Below are positions 1 to 13,300 of a stretch of 64,000 nucleotides of DNA, piece by piece. Made by a program: the position numbers and the translations under genes. The stretch is from Ostrinia nubilalis (Eukaryota; Arthropoda; Insecta; Lepidoptera; Crambidae). Where the stretch lies: positions 15,902,001 to 15,966,000 of the forward strand of contig NC_087099.1 of assembly GCF_963855985.1 (NCBI RefSeq), given 5' to 3'. The notes under the pieces were generated by a model. The model saw only the letters and a program-made list of their open reading frames with translations. It was not told the DNA's origin and searched no databases. Position 1 is the stretch's first letter; each line of letters begins with the position of its first letter.

Positions 1-1329
1 CGTGCTACAAGTATTCGGCGACGTGTCGCGACCAGTACTTAGATTGCGTCGGCGCGGCACGTGGCTCCTAAACGGCGACAGTAGCGCCACTCTGTTTTAC
101 AAACACAGACCTCGGCTCCCCCACCCCTGTCGGAGATCGGACCACCGCGTACTTTTACCCACCGCGTGCTGTTACCCCGAATGACTCTAGGCATAACATT
201 TGGTGCAGTAACACCATACAACATCTTTTATTCAAGAGTCTGTATTGAAATCCCATTTGGTATTGGGAGTGTAAAGTGTTTAAGTGTACGATTAAGCAAT
301 AAAAGAGTCGTAAAATGCAATTGACAGATTTATACGTTCCCAAAATCTGTGGCTTTAAAGTTGTCACTCAATATGCAGGTGCATGCATCGATTGTTTTGA
401 AATTTCTTGCGCAAACGTCGTTAAGCGCTTCTGGGAACGTTGCACACCGTATGTCATAGTCTTATTGAATTCAAAAATGTAATTGACGCATAATTTGTAT
501 TCGAATTGTCAACCAGTGCGATACTAAAAAACAACGCTTGACACGTCCCGCCGCCGCTGGCGCCGAATTGCAAATGACAATTGCACAATTCACATTCGGA
601 ATTCGAAAACACTAAATGGCGTTCGAAATTCAAAATCACCCGGCGCGCGTGTCTGTGCTCGTTGCGGATGGCATAGGCTGCGTTCCAAATTCAAATATAT
701 TTTATCTTTTTGATAAAAAATAACAGATTTTTTGATTTTGGAATCCTTTTGTGATTGCTGTTTCTAATAGGTATTCAGCGTTAAAATTAGATGGTGATTT
801 CCGAAACGGCGCATGATTGTCCCAAATTATACGTTTGATGCGAATGACAGTCGGAATTTCTGAGATGGCTCATAAAATTGTCGTTATACGAGATCAAAAT
901 ATAGGTTAGTTATTACCTGCGCGCCGATCAAGGTTCGATTCCCGGCGGCTAATTGCGGCGGTTGTTATACCTGTTCCCCTGTGTTTGTTTAAACTTTTGT
1001 TTTTGTTGTGTGTAACGCCGGCGATTAGTTGCGAGGGAATTTTAAGTGTCCATTTTTGAGTCAGGATTTCGGCTGGTTGTTTGGAATTCGGCGAAAATTG
1101 CCGTTCATTTTAGATGTAGACGGTGTTGTCGCCTGATGTCTAGACGGATGTAAAGATTTTTATTTGATCTCCTGTTAGTCATATTCTAATCCTATCAGAC
1201 ATTGTTTTGTATTTGTTGTTAAGAGAACGCGAAGGTCTCATGAATTTGTATAACCCGTTTAGAGTTTAGAGCTAACTTAAGTTTTTTAGAAGTTTTGTGA
1301 TATTAATTGCTTGTTTTCTTTTGTTTCAG
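1..1329. other. Presumed upstream Dad intron; no exon recognised
   Basis: The first visible Dad exon begins with a split codon, so this stretch should be intron. A short open frame at 2-184 is GC-rich but does not resemble an MH1 domain. Around 895-1000 there is a degraded tRNA-derived SINE head with a B-box-like GGTTCGATTCCC near 922-934. I see no splice-flanked coding block. Confidence 0.5.
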
Positions 1330-1383
1330 AAACTCCCCCTCCCCCTTATAGTCGGTTCGCAATGGACGACTGCAAGCCTAAAG
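1330..1383 (+). CDS. Dad: Dad exon with the PPxY linker motif
   Basis: The acceptor tttgtttcag ends at 1329 and the donor is gttagt at 1384. The first two bases finish a split codon and the last base starts one. The frame reads [17 protein letters not shown], very like the Smad6/7 linker segment that carries the WW-binding PPxY site. The exon is only 54 nt, so start-codon-based gene finders will miss it. An alternative frame without the PPxY also stays open across these few bases, but it does not resemble any SMAD and does not fit the next exon's phase. Confidence 0.9.
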
Positions 1384-4300
1384 GTTAGTATCAAAAATCT
1401 ATGTTCTTGCTTTTCCACTTGCTTCAGCTGTCTTATTTATCTTAGTGCATGTGCTTTAACATCGGTATTTCTTTATCTTATTTAAAATTTGATATTTCTA
1501 CATGACGTTTTGTGTTACAATTTTAGTAGTTAGGTTTTATGATTTTAGTAGTTTAGTTTTCAATTTACATAATTATTATAATTTCTCGCTGCTGTATTAA
1601 ATCAGTCAGATGCTTCCCAATCAATGATTATTATGAATAATGCTCTCATAAATACTTTTTAGACAGAAAAGGAGAGATCAGAAATATTATCAGCATCGCC
1701 AAGGAGGTGATGACCTTCAAATGCCTGCATATCAAATAAACAATTGAATTACATACCTAGAATCAAGTTTCTTTCTGATCACTTGAAAGATATCGCCATC
1801 CATTAATTTCAATCTAAGTTATTTTATCCGATCAACTTCATTCAACAAACTGTCCATATAGCCGCAGCTATAGTCATCAATTCCCTTAAAAGAGCAGATA
1901 ATTCGAATATAGATCATAGATGCGCATGCTCAATTGCTCACGCGCACGGAGTGGTCTCGAAAAGGCGGGAAGAGTGGAATCCGGCCGCCGGCGCCCGCGC
2001 GGTTCCTGGAAACTAGGGATGCGTGCGATGCGTATCGATAAAAAGTTTCTCTTTCTGACAAAAAAGAATCCGAGATAAATATCGTAAGAAGATTCAGTAT
2101 AAATCACCGCTAATGTTAAGCTCAGTAAATGACTGATGATTGTTTAATTTATAGTTTAGAATCCGTTGATTTTAAGAGCGGTATTGATATTATTCATAAG
2201 TTTTTGATGTGTGGAAAAATTAAAATAAACACCTTATCAATGAGAACAAAGTTAATTCTCCTTATCACAACCAAAGAGGTAATCTAAAACGATATTTAGT
2301 ATGAAAATCACTCAAAATTGTTATCATGATTTATCAGTATTTATTGGAAGTAGTGTTACTCTGGCGTGAACAGCCAAACATTCTCGTTTCCCATGTCAAA
2401 TTTATAATTGACTTGCCTAAACACTGGAAAATTAATGAAGATAACTGCGCGATAAATAAAGTGATATTTATGTGTGAAATATTACTTTCACGCCGTCTGA
2501 TGGACTGGTATAATATATCAAACTAAAATATGACGTTGTGTTTCAACTTAAATGTTTATCAAGCGTTTTTATAGAAAATTATTAAGATTATTATGAAGAT
2601 TGTCTCGGGTTGCCAGCGGTTTCACGTGATAATAAGAATGATGGTCACAATGAAAAGATATTCAAGTACCATACCAAAAATGATAAACTTATGATTGGGC
2701 TTCTCAACGTATCACAAATCACAGGCTTGTCTCTAACTTTGCCTTTGAATCGAGATTTGAGTATTGTTTACGAATACCTGTCTTACGAATTCGCCGAACT
2801 TGAAAAGAACTTGATTGTTCGTTAGGCAGTGGAAAATTTCAATTAATTCCTAGATTTTCTGCCTCTCACAATCAAGCAAAAACTTGCCTTGTTTACATCA
2901 ATCCAGTATAAGATGAAGCGATAGCAGCGCGTGCGCAATAGCTTACCTATTAAATACCTAGCTAAAGTTAAGCCAGACTCGTTCCGAAGCTTACGTCGTG
3001 TCGTGTCTTGCGCGACACTCCCATACCAGGACCATGGGTTTTATGATCTTTATACAAATGTCGCTATTAGCATATGAACTTCATTTTATTTCAGAATGTT
3101 GTTGCCAACTTTTGCAGTTAAACATTATCGATATTTCCGATTAAATCGAATAAGATACAAATAATACAAATCTCTCGTTAACCGTGCGTATTTGTTGTGT
3201 TTCCAACTCCTGTAAGAAGCTTAATTATGACGGACTAGCTAACTGGTTCCCCAGCAGGTAACTGCATTCAAATCCATCACGCCGTTTGTAAAATATGTAC
3301 AAACAAAAATACATCGGACGTCACAAACGCGCCGCGGCAGCGAAACGTGAAGATAAACGATCGGCGCATTAGCGACTCGCGCGCAGCCCTACCGGCTGCA
3401 TTCCGACCCGCCGCCATCTTAAAACTACATTATTAATGCCTACGGTTACGGCAAACATCAGACCGGGCTTTTTTCACGGCACCACACTGAGCCGGGATAT
3501 ATTTGTTTTTAATAAAGACCCTCGCGGTGAAATTTCGGCATTAGGGACATGTCCATTAGTTTCGACAGTTGGTATTTGATGCTGTCAATGGGAAAGTATT
3601 AGCGGCACGAGCTAGGGATTGTATTGTTCGATTTGGTGAAGGTTCAAACCATCTGTAACTTGAATGAATTATTTTCCTATCTATTTAATAGTCGCATTAG
3701 AATGTGACTTACGAACCAGTCACTTTTTCTTATAAAATTCAAATTCTAGCTAATACAAATATTATCCTACTAGAACGCGTGTCTTATTTCTTTCTTTATA
3801 AACCAGTAATGATGTCGAAACTTTAATATAATTCAAAAGCATAATCCGCTTAATATACTACCTGTTCACGCCCTTATAGATGTTTAGCCTAATCTAGATT
3901 TTTCTTCCCTCCTATGCCAGAAACGTGCAAGAAAATGCTTTAAAAGAATTTCGAACAGTGCAAATTGCACGCTTTAAATGTTATGATCCTGCGTCACAGG
4001 AAATCCCATCGTCACAATCAATGGAGCGGCGGGAGGCATTGTGGTATTCCCTCTGCCCTCATCATAGGGTTTCCCGAGGGTTTGGGCCCTCCTGGCGCCC
4101 GTCTGCTTTGGCGGAGGGTTCCTTCAGCTTGGTTGTTGATTAAAAGCTCATTTAGGGGCGTGTCAGCTGATTAGCATGTCCTGATACAGTTAATGATATG
4201 ACGTTTTAATAGCTGTTTTATATGACACTAATTTGAAGAATGTTAATATTTAAAATGTTTGCATAAAATTGAACGAAACGGTGAAAAGAGTTTGACGTTG

Positions 4301-7300
4301 GAATTTATTGTTTTACACGTGTTTCCCATTTCCATTAATATCCTGTTGTTTATTTATTCTTCGATAAGACAGATTTTTGGCAGACACAAGATTCTTAGTA
4401 TAAAATTTATGAAAAGCTCCCAAGTACATACCTAATTTTATCAATGGCAAACCAAAACAGGATCCGACAATGGATCCAAATGGGCCGCCATATCACGCCG
4501 ATCCGTAATTCTAATCGGGTCCAATATCCTGTCCCATTACTGAATGGATGGCTACAATTTGGGTCCTTTTTTGATACGGGTGACATTGACATTCCGGTGC
4601 CATTACCTTTCTCACGCGGTTCCCGGGCCATTCATCCGGAGATTACCTGGGGTATTGGACTTTAAAGGTACCGTGGTGGGCCGAGAGTGGCCCGGGTCGT
4701 ATCGTGCGATAAGGGCGGTTTCCATTAGCGCTATCGCCACCTTATCGCGGCGCCGGCGCCGCTCGCTGACACAATTATAGCTACGGTAGTGATGTGCGAT
4801 TTCTGCGTTTGTGTGCATGATTTGAGCCGTATCCAAAACATCGCGAATTCGTGACATTATCGTGCCAAATGCTAATGATGACTATGTTTGGGGATCTAAT
4901 ATTGATAAGATACTACTATCAATGTTATAATGATTAATGTAACAATAACTAAAAGAAACCTTGAAATTCTTGAACTTGTGCAGAATTTAGATTCGATGAC
5001 TTTTCTTGAGATAATAGAAAATATAATCATCTTTCTACTCTAGAAAACAGCATGCTTTTTGTTTCATTTGAACGTAAAATAGACCAAAAACAATGGAATG
5101 ACGATGTTCTTTTTTATTTTGCCGATCTCTCAATAAATATGCATGTCTCAATAGCCCAATATGCGTTTAGCAACTTGTCTGACTGGTCGCAATGTCTGTC
5201 TGACCTTATCGAGCACCGAATCATGCGCACATCCCTACCGTGTTTGTCTTGGTGGAACTCATTAGGTACCGAACCTGCGGCCCGACTTGTTCTCTTCATG
5301 CATAAACAAATTTCTTAGGCAAATTAACTTGTACCTGGAATTCTACTTCGCCAAGTTTTAAATTGCTTCTGAATGACTTCAAAAGTCTAAGATCAAAATA
5401 TTTCCTAAGTTGATAGTTAGCTGGCTGGAACTTATTTATAAAAAGGGTAAAGAAGGAGCAGATGGGCATTTGATGGATAGGACAAAGTCGTCTGCCACCT
5501 GCGACATAATGATGATTGTGATAAAGACCTAACAGCTTAATGTTCTGCTGTAATAGAACATGAAATGTCAACTTAACTAGAAATACTTACTAAGAATTAA
5601 CTTCAGTTGGTAGATGCAAAGCGAATGTCAATCACCGGCTAGTTGAGTTTAATTGAGCACTAAACTATGCAGCTGAAATAAAATGTATTATCCACATCAT
5701 ACTCATGAATTTTATGATAAGTCGAAGCGACAATTCATTCGCTATTCTTGATTCGCTATCAAAGTTAAATAATTCATCAAAATTCGTTGTGCTAATAAAA
5801 CGCGTCACCGTTTAGTCGCGAGTGGGTTTGTTTTTAATTTTTATATTTTTATTGGCGGAGGCGTCGCTGCGGCGCCTGCCTCCGATTTTGTAATCTCCAC
5901 GTTTTAGCCTGAGCGAGTCCGATAGCACACTTTTGGAGACGGTAATGCATCTGATGGGCTTTTTATCATTATGAGACAAGATCCTAAAAGCACTTTAGGC
6001 TGGCTGTACACTATACCTGAGCGAGCTATCATGTTCTTTTTTCGAAGCTTAAAGCGAAGGTATTGCTTTGCCTTCAACATCCAGGACATAATATGCCATT
6101 CCTTAATCCTTGGAACAGAAATTCTTGTTTTATTTATCGTAAAACCGAAATAACTCATATAAATAATTTTCATCGCACCTTTTTGCTGTTCTTAGTAAAA
6201 TTTCGGCACAGATCAGTCTCCTTCTAGTTTAGATTCTTCCATTCCGGTTCTAGTCTTTTACAATGTTGTTTAGCTTCTTCCACTTTTCTAGAAATCGTCT
6301 AGCCTGGTCAATCAAAAGAGGTCCGCATTTGATGTGCCTCCGCCCCGTCACCGCGTGATTTATAGTGTGCCGTGAGACAGTTTTATTGTTCCACCGGTGA
6401 GTCAGGCTTGACGGGCCTCCGACCACTCTCATGGCCCGGCCCGTTTAGCTATGCCCTATTCGACGAATTTAACTCTTGTTTTGTTTTGATTGTCATCTCT
6501 TTTGGAATTGCTTTATTCTATTGTTTTTTAGGCTTTTCCGATTGAAATAATATCAGTTTTGAATACTTTCCCATTCATGGTTTTAAAGTTTTTATTCTAA
6601 ATCCAATACATTCACATGCAGCCCAAGAAACCATATGTGCAATAGTTATAAATTTTTGTATGATCAAGCGACGAAAATTCTACTTACCATAGTTTTGGTT
6701 TGTTTGTAAACATCGTCAATTTTCCATCAATCAAGAATGTGTGAGATCTGATGAATTCTCTGCATAACAAACAGCATTTCCCTCAGAACCTTTTAATAAT
6801 ACGGAGAATGTTATTATAAACGAATAACAATATTGTTTTTGCACCGAACGGTGCATTTGTGTAAACCATCCTACACGTGGACCGCATCGGTTTCACAACA
6901 ACTGAATCTTAGATAACATTTTGCATGTTTTCAAACAATGTTTTGTTTTGTTTTGTTTTTTAACACCAAGTTGTTCCTGACCGTGTTGACAGTCTTTTTC
7001 TTCGTTTAGCCTTTCTTTTCCACCTGTTTGTTTCATAACACTACATGCTAAATACATAAAGAAAGAGTGTATTGAAAGTATTTGATTATTTGCGGTTGTT
7101 TAAGGTGGGTAGGTTCTTATTTTTTGTTTTGTTCGCGGGTACATTCTGCTGTCTTATCAATGCTGAAGCTGATCTGGGTACCAACAAGAGAAGATCATTA
7201 TAAGGACGAATTGATTAAACAATACTACTCTGATTGTACTTATTACGTACAATGTGTGACTAAAGGCTGTTCTCGGCAGTGTTTTTAGCATTATCATAGA

Positions 7301-10300
7301 TTAAAGGATAAAGATAAAACTCGGGCTACCGTGCCTCTTGGCGGTATTACACGCTCATTTGTACAGCGGGGTTACTCCTAAAAAGTTATCCAAAGTTTCG
7401 AATGTTGCCATTCCTCTCATACAAAGCGAGATGCCAGCATGAGCGACGGTGACAGATAGACCCGAAACTATGCAAAAAGCGTGCCCTGTAGGCTCTTGGA
7501 AATTTTGTAATAAAAAGCGTTCGGAGTTTCGCGCTAAAAATGCTTTGAAGATTTTTCTTGTATTATGATAAAGGTATGGTAAACCGTGAATTGTCCTGAA
7601 GAAATCGGACTGGCTTTTAACCAAGAAGTAAGAAAATTTTGAGTTTTTGCCAACTCGTTCCTATTGTTTGTGTATAGTTGACAGTAACTGCTGGTCATCA
7701 CTAACAATAACTGATGGACTATGTACCTTTCAACCTAGTCTGTAACCACATTTATTATCTACAATCACTTGATTGGTAACACGTTACTCCGTTTGTGTAT
7801 TTTCAGGTGTCTTGTAATTCATGAATGAGAGGCATGCATGGGAGTATCCTAAAATACGGAGTTAACGGTAGGGATATCCCCGTAGATTTTATGGATAGAG
7901 ATAGATTTAGGTGTGACTTGAAAAACTAAAGGGTGGCCCAAAAGACTTGCTTCTCTTGTAGTGTCTTCGGAAACGTTTTCCTCACCCCAAACGATGGGAT
8001 TTTGGACGTGACACAAAAGCATTCGGTCATTGTATTAATGAAAGTTTAAAATAACTAAGACGTCACTGCTCAACAATACCGAGAACAGTTTAGTAACGCA
8101 AGAAAGACCTAATGTGATCTAATTGAGCACATATTCCGTTTTAATTGTTTTATCTCGCTCTATCGAGCGTGACGTCATTGTTATTTCGACTTATTTTTTA
8201 TCGCCAACACTTTTCGACCCGTGTGGTCTAAATTCTGGCGGTTCACACATATAAATAGAAATCTGTCTGTGTATGCTGACCTTGGTTTGATCACTATGTA
8301 AAACATGTGATACTATATACGGCCACCACTACATAGAGTGTATATGTATGCATGGGGCTACTAATGGTTGTAAACTTTTAAGTTATTTTATAGTGTTTTT
8401 CATTGACCAGGATTTGAATTTGAATTTTTAAGTTTCTTAGAATTTGCTTTCGAAGGCCGGCTCCAACCGAAATCGTTTTTTTTAAGCGTGTTTGTATTGT
8501 TTTAATTACCTACCTACTTATTATTATGCATGTGACAAAATAATAAAGTCATAGGAGGCTATAATTTTATTAGGCATTTATGCATGTGTAATTTACAAAA
8601 TGCAAATATGGGTTCATGACATTTTGGATCTGTCTGGTGGACATAGGGATGGTGTTTATGCCTATATTAACTAAAACCTTGAATATACCTTCTTATTTCT
8701 GGTTTTATGGTCGTTGCTCCATATCAATGTAACCATAATAATATGTCCATTTGAATGGATCACAATGAGATTATCCTTTATTTATTCGGAACCTCCGACT
8801 CACATTCATCAATTCATTCATACGTTGATTAGACCATGCCATAATTAACTCCTGGGTGTTAGGCCTAGTGTACATCTGTGACGAGTCGCAGAGTGTACTA
8901 TAGTAACGTAGTCTAACACAAAAATAAGTGTGTTTTGTTACATTTGGATACTCCTTAATGTCAATTCTGCATTTTAACTTCTATTCTTAACTTTGCCTTT
9001 CGATACTATGAAGAGTATAAGGGTTAAAGTGATTCATTAAACAAATTGTCTGAACCACAATCGAAAAAGTTGATTTTGTCTAAAAAATCTATTGCAAAGG
9101 GATGGAATGGGCGAGATGAAACGATCAAACGACACTCAAAACGTTTATGATTTGAGGCAATAAGTCAAGATTTATTTGAGCGTAGTCTCAAAATTTGGGC
9201 TTAAAAAGACGTACCCAACCGTGTGCACTACGTCCAACAATCGTCCGCCGCAGAGGGCGCGTATGCGCAGGTGTCAGTGTGATGTCATAGCGAAACTTGA
9301 CATACTGGTCCTTCGGCTCGCACTGGCCAGTTTTTTATCTATTGATTAGTTCTGTATGGGGCAGACTCATTTAAAATAGTATTATTTAATACGCTAAAAC
9401 AATCGAATCGTCTCTTTATGTTTGGATTAGGAATCTTGTTCATACAAATCGCTCAATACTTAGCAAAACAAATGGCCATATAAAATATTAACTTTTTTTA
9501 TAAGAAGTATAAATTAGGTAACTTAAGGATTTGACAGCCTTTTAGCTTTGTATTTTAACCGACTTCAAGCTATCGATGAATGATACGGTTTCTGGTTTGA
9601 ATAGCAAATGTTACTTACAATGTTGGTTGTTGTACTACCCTCAGTTAACGAAGTTTTTATTTTTTTAAATATTTATGTACCGATAGTATATTTCTTCATT
9701 ATTATTTTTATCCATTCACTAATCCATGTTATAAGCTTATAAATTATTACTAAAGTGATTTTGCATAGTTTCTTTGGATGTCAAACGATGGTGGTGGGTA
9801 AATGGTATCGTAGTTCATGTGATTGACGGTGTTTCTCATTATTTTCAGAGCATGGTGAGAGCACAGAGGACGCAAGGAGGACCGACCACGAGCGGCTAGT
9901 GAGCGGCTCCCTCGCCACTGATGGCGAAGGTAAATACAACCAAACTCTTCTACATTCTTCTTCTTTTCGTGTCGACAACAAACCTACACAGTGTCAGCTC
10001 AAAACTCCACCACAAGAGTGGCGTTGTCAGTAGCACTCATCAAATCCTCCTGAGTGCAGTTGCTTGGGCACTCAGGGCATGATATCAGGTGCTTCATCGA
10101 CTGGGGAACAAAACCGCACCTGCACTTCATGTTTAAGCCATCCAAGAATCCCCACGTGACCAGATTAAAAGTTCTTCATCATCTAAATCTTCTACATTAA
10201 AAGAATGCTTCTTTACTCATGTGCTTCTACTAAGAAACGGGATTATTCCCACCTCTCGTTCCCACCGCTGCAACTCCTGTGTAGCCAGGATCTTGACCGC

Positions 10301-13300
10301 AATAAAAAACCCAACAATGAAGGTCAAGTTTGTCCCGGGGGAAAGTTAAACTGTAATTTATTTGGAAAGTTAAACTGCTACTAAGAAAAAAGACACCCCG
10401 CAGAATAGAGAAATTGAGTCGGCCGACAGTTTGGTCGAGTCGAGCTGGTATGATGAACATTGAACATAGAACTTCCATATAAATAGGTATGCACATTACA
10501 CCAATTTGGTATCGGCCGATTCCTCATACTGATTGGAAGTCGACCAAAATATCGGTACCTAACTAACTAAAATTCGTTAGTCTGCAGGGTGTCTAAAATA
10601 TTCAGCATAAATAACCTCAAATCGCGAAAACGAACTACCCACGTTTTTGAAATCATTTTTAGGTCTACAGAACCGGTTTAATTTAGTTTTTAGTTTAGTT
10701 AGTTTAGTCTACTTGCAAGTCAACCATCGCGGATCTCGTGGTGCATCTTTACTTTGCCTGTCTCCCTTGACTTGATGGTCCTATCATAGGACCCCTGTGT
10801 CCCCTAGATGGGGCAGAGGGCGCCCACAGCAGTCCTCCATCGCGTTCGGTCTTGAGCTTCGCGTTTGATCTCGCTCTCCTCTTTCCCTTGCTAAACTAAA
10901 TTACTTTTTAATATTTTTTTATAACTTGAAGAGCAAATACTCGTAACTCAGTCTTGCACAGCCTGTCAGCAATAAAGTATTAAACAAGTTTCAAGTCCCA
11001 GACTCAGCCGAAGACAGTTTCAGGTTAAATAATTTCTACCAGCTGGTGGTTGAAGAGCTCTTCGAGCCGTGCATTACATAAGTAAGCAGGGTAACGACCT
11101 AACCTAGCACTGTCATGGTTTTACGTAGTTGTCAACTTTGCATTGAAGAACCTGGTCGATATTACAAGCTTTTCATTTACATAGTTATACTATCTGAATA
11201 GAAATGATTAGTTGCTGAAATCATTACTAAGTTTACGACGAAAGTTTAGATTGCTTTAATTGGCAAAAAAGGTTCAGGTAGGTAGGCAAGGCAAGTAAAG
11301 TGATATTAAATTGTGTAAAAGCTGCCAATTACAAATGTTAAAATAAAAAAAAGTGCCACAAATCTCTTTCCGCTCATTATACTCTGGCAGACTAATCAGG
11401 AAACTGAATTTCAGTCGACCCCTAAACCAAAACCAGATGAAAATTACTAGGTCACACCCCAGTGACTTCCCCAAGCACACAAAAAAAAACTCTTCAATCA
11501 ATAAGACTATTCGCGAAAGGTCATAGGTTTGGTTTTGTAAGGCAGGGACAAGTCCCACCACTCGTCCCCACAATCACTCTTAGCTTGACTTCATGAGAGC
11601 TACAGCTTGACAGTCCCAGAGCTAACTTCAGAACTAACGGCATTTTATCTGTGGTTCAGGTAGTAGGTACTAGTACTTATTCTGTGCTTCAGTTTACTAT
11701 TAAAAACTCTCAAAAAACTCATTTATTTATGCATGTAGGCTTTTAAAAAGCACTTTTACACGTCCCAGTATTAATCCTACCACTGCATCAGGACAGAGTG
11801 CTGAGAAGAAGCACCGCATGAAACTCAGTCACTATTGTCAGCCTCTTTTTCAAGTGTTTACAGACTTTAATAGTTTACATAGTTATAAATACTTATGTAT
11901 TACTATCTGGAGTAGTCTTTTAAGAGGCACATCTCCCCATCACCATCCTTTTACACCTTAATTCTTAGCAAAACATCAATGTTAAAGTTTCACCACCAAT
12001 CCCAGTCCAGCCCCAAACCACCAGCCAACCTTGACGATCGATGGCGGCCGGCGCGTCGGCGCCACGCGTGTACCATTTTTCATGGCTCCGGCTGGTGGTA
12101 TTAACTGGAAAGTGCGAACTTTCGCAGGTTGTCCTATACACTGGATACTTTTAATAAACTCTTAATTTATTTTACTCATTTTCTTTTTGCAAGTAGGCTT
12201 TTAAAAAGCACTTTTACACGTCCTAGTATTAACCCTCCCACTGTTTCGGGACCATAAATGGGCCTATGGTCTTCATACAAGCACTTCGTCTAAAGTAAGA
12301 CAAAAATCATAGAAAAGCAAAGTCTAATTGTAACTACCTACTAGGCCAGTAGTGGCGGGTTCAATTCCAGTATAATACAAAAATTTGTGTGCATTAACAT
12401 TGGTACTGTCCTAGATGTTTTCTGTGTAATACCTACATTAACACAGTATTATTATGAATGCATTTACAAAAAAAAGTATTATTTAATGTTTAAATTCATT
12501 GTCTAGTCTACGTCATAGCAGGTACAAGCTTTGTCTAAATTAATGTCGAAGGATAATAATATAAAAAAGATGACATTTACACTCTTTTACCACTTTTTTT
12601 TAGCAATCATTATACCAAAACAAACTTTTCTCAAGCATGGTTGACATTTATCAGGGATCCAGTTGAACTGAGTGTCGTAAAAAAGTTTCTAAACTTACTG
12701 GCTCAAAGTTTCCGTGAATTAACTGCAAATACTTCGGTCAACTGGTTGAATTTGGTGAAAAGTAAAACGTAGACACGAAGAGGTTGGGTCGATATAAAAT
12801 AATAATATTGCTGCATGGTGTTTAACCTTGGTGTTACCTAAAGCCTGTCATCGGTGTCTGTGGTAACTAAGCTTGTACTAGTTATTTATTCTGTCACTGT
12901 TATACCTACCTAGCTAGTTAGCATCGATTTCCTAACTAATAAAAAAAGCGTTTGTTGAAGATTTTAGTTTAAAGATGCGATGGGGTCTGCCTGAAATTAA
13001 TAAGGACATAGGCTAGCTAGTTACGTTTTCATAAAAAACTTGAAGGTAGTCTTATCCACTGATTTATAGTTTTGACATATCAGCATTTCGATTGAGGCTT
13101 AGTGCGCGTGGACGCACAGGGTCTCTCACGAACCAATCAGAGCTCTATTCAACGCTGTGTGTTCGATTTGCTAATTTACTTAAGCAAGCATCGTTTGTGA
13201 ATACGGATGTTTGTGATTGAGGTTTTATTTTAAGTAAAAATAGATTACCTACTTGAGACCAGGCTTAGAAAAGCTACTAATTTATGCCATGTGGGTAAGT

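Noticed and set aside
2..184. GC-rich open frame at the left edge, considered as the Dad MH1 exon
   Set aside because: No MH1 hallmark (zinc-binding Cys/His pattern or LPXXXCRWP-like motif) and no convincing splice donor before the stop.
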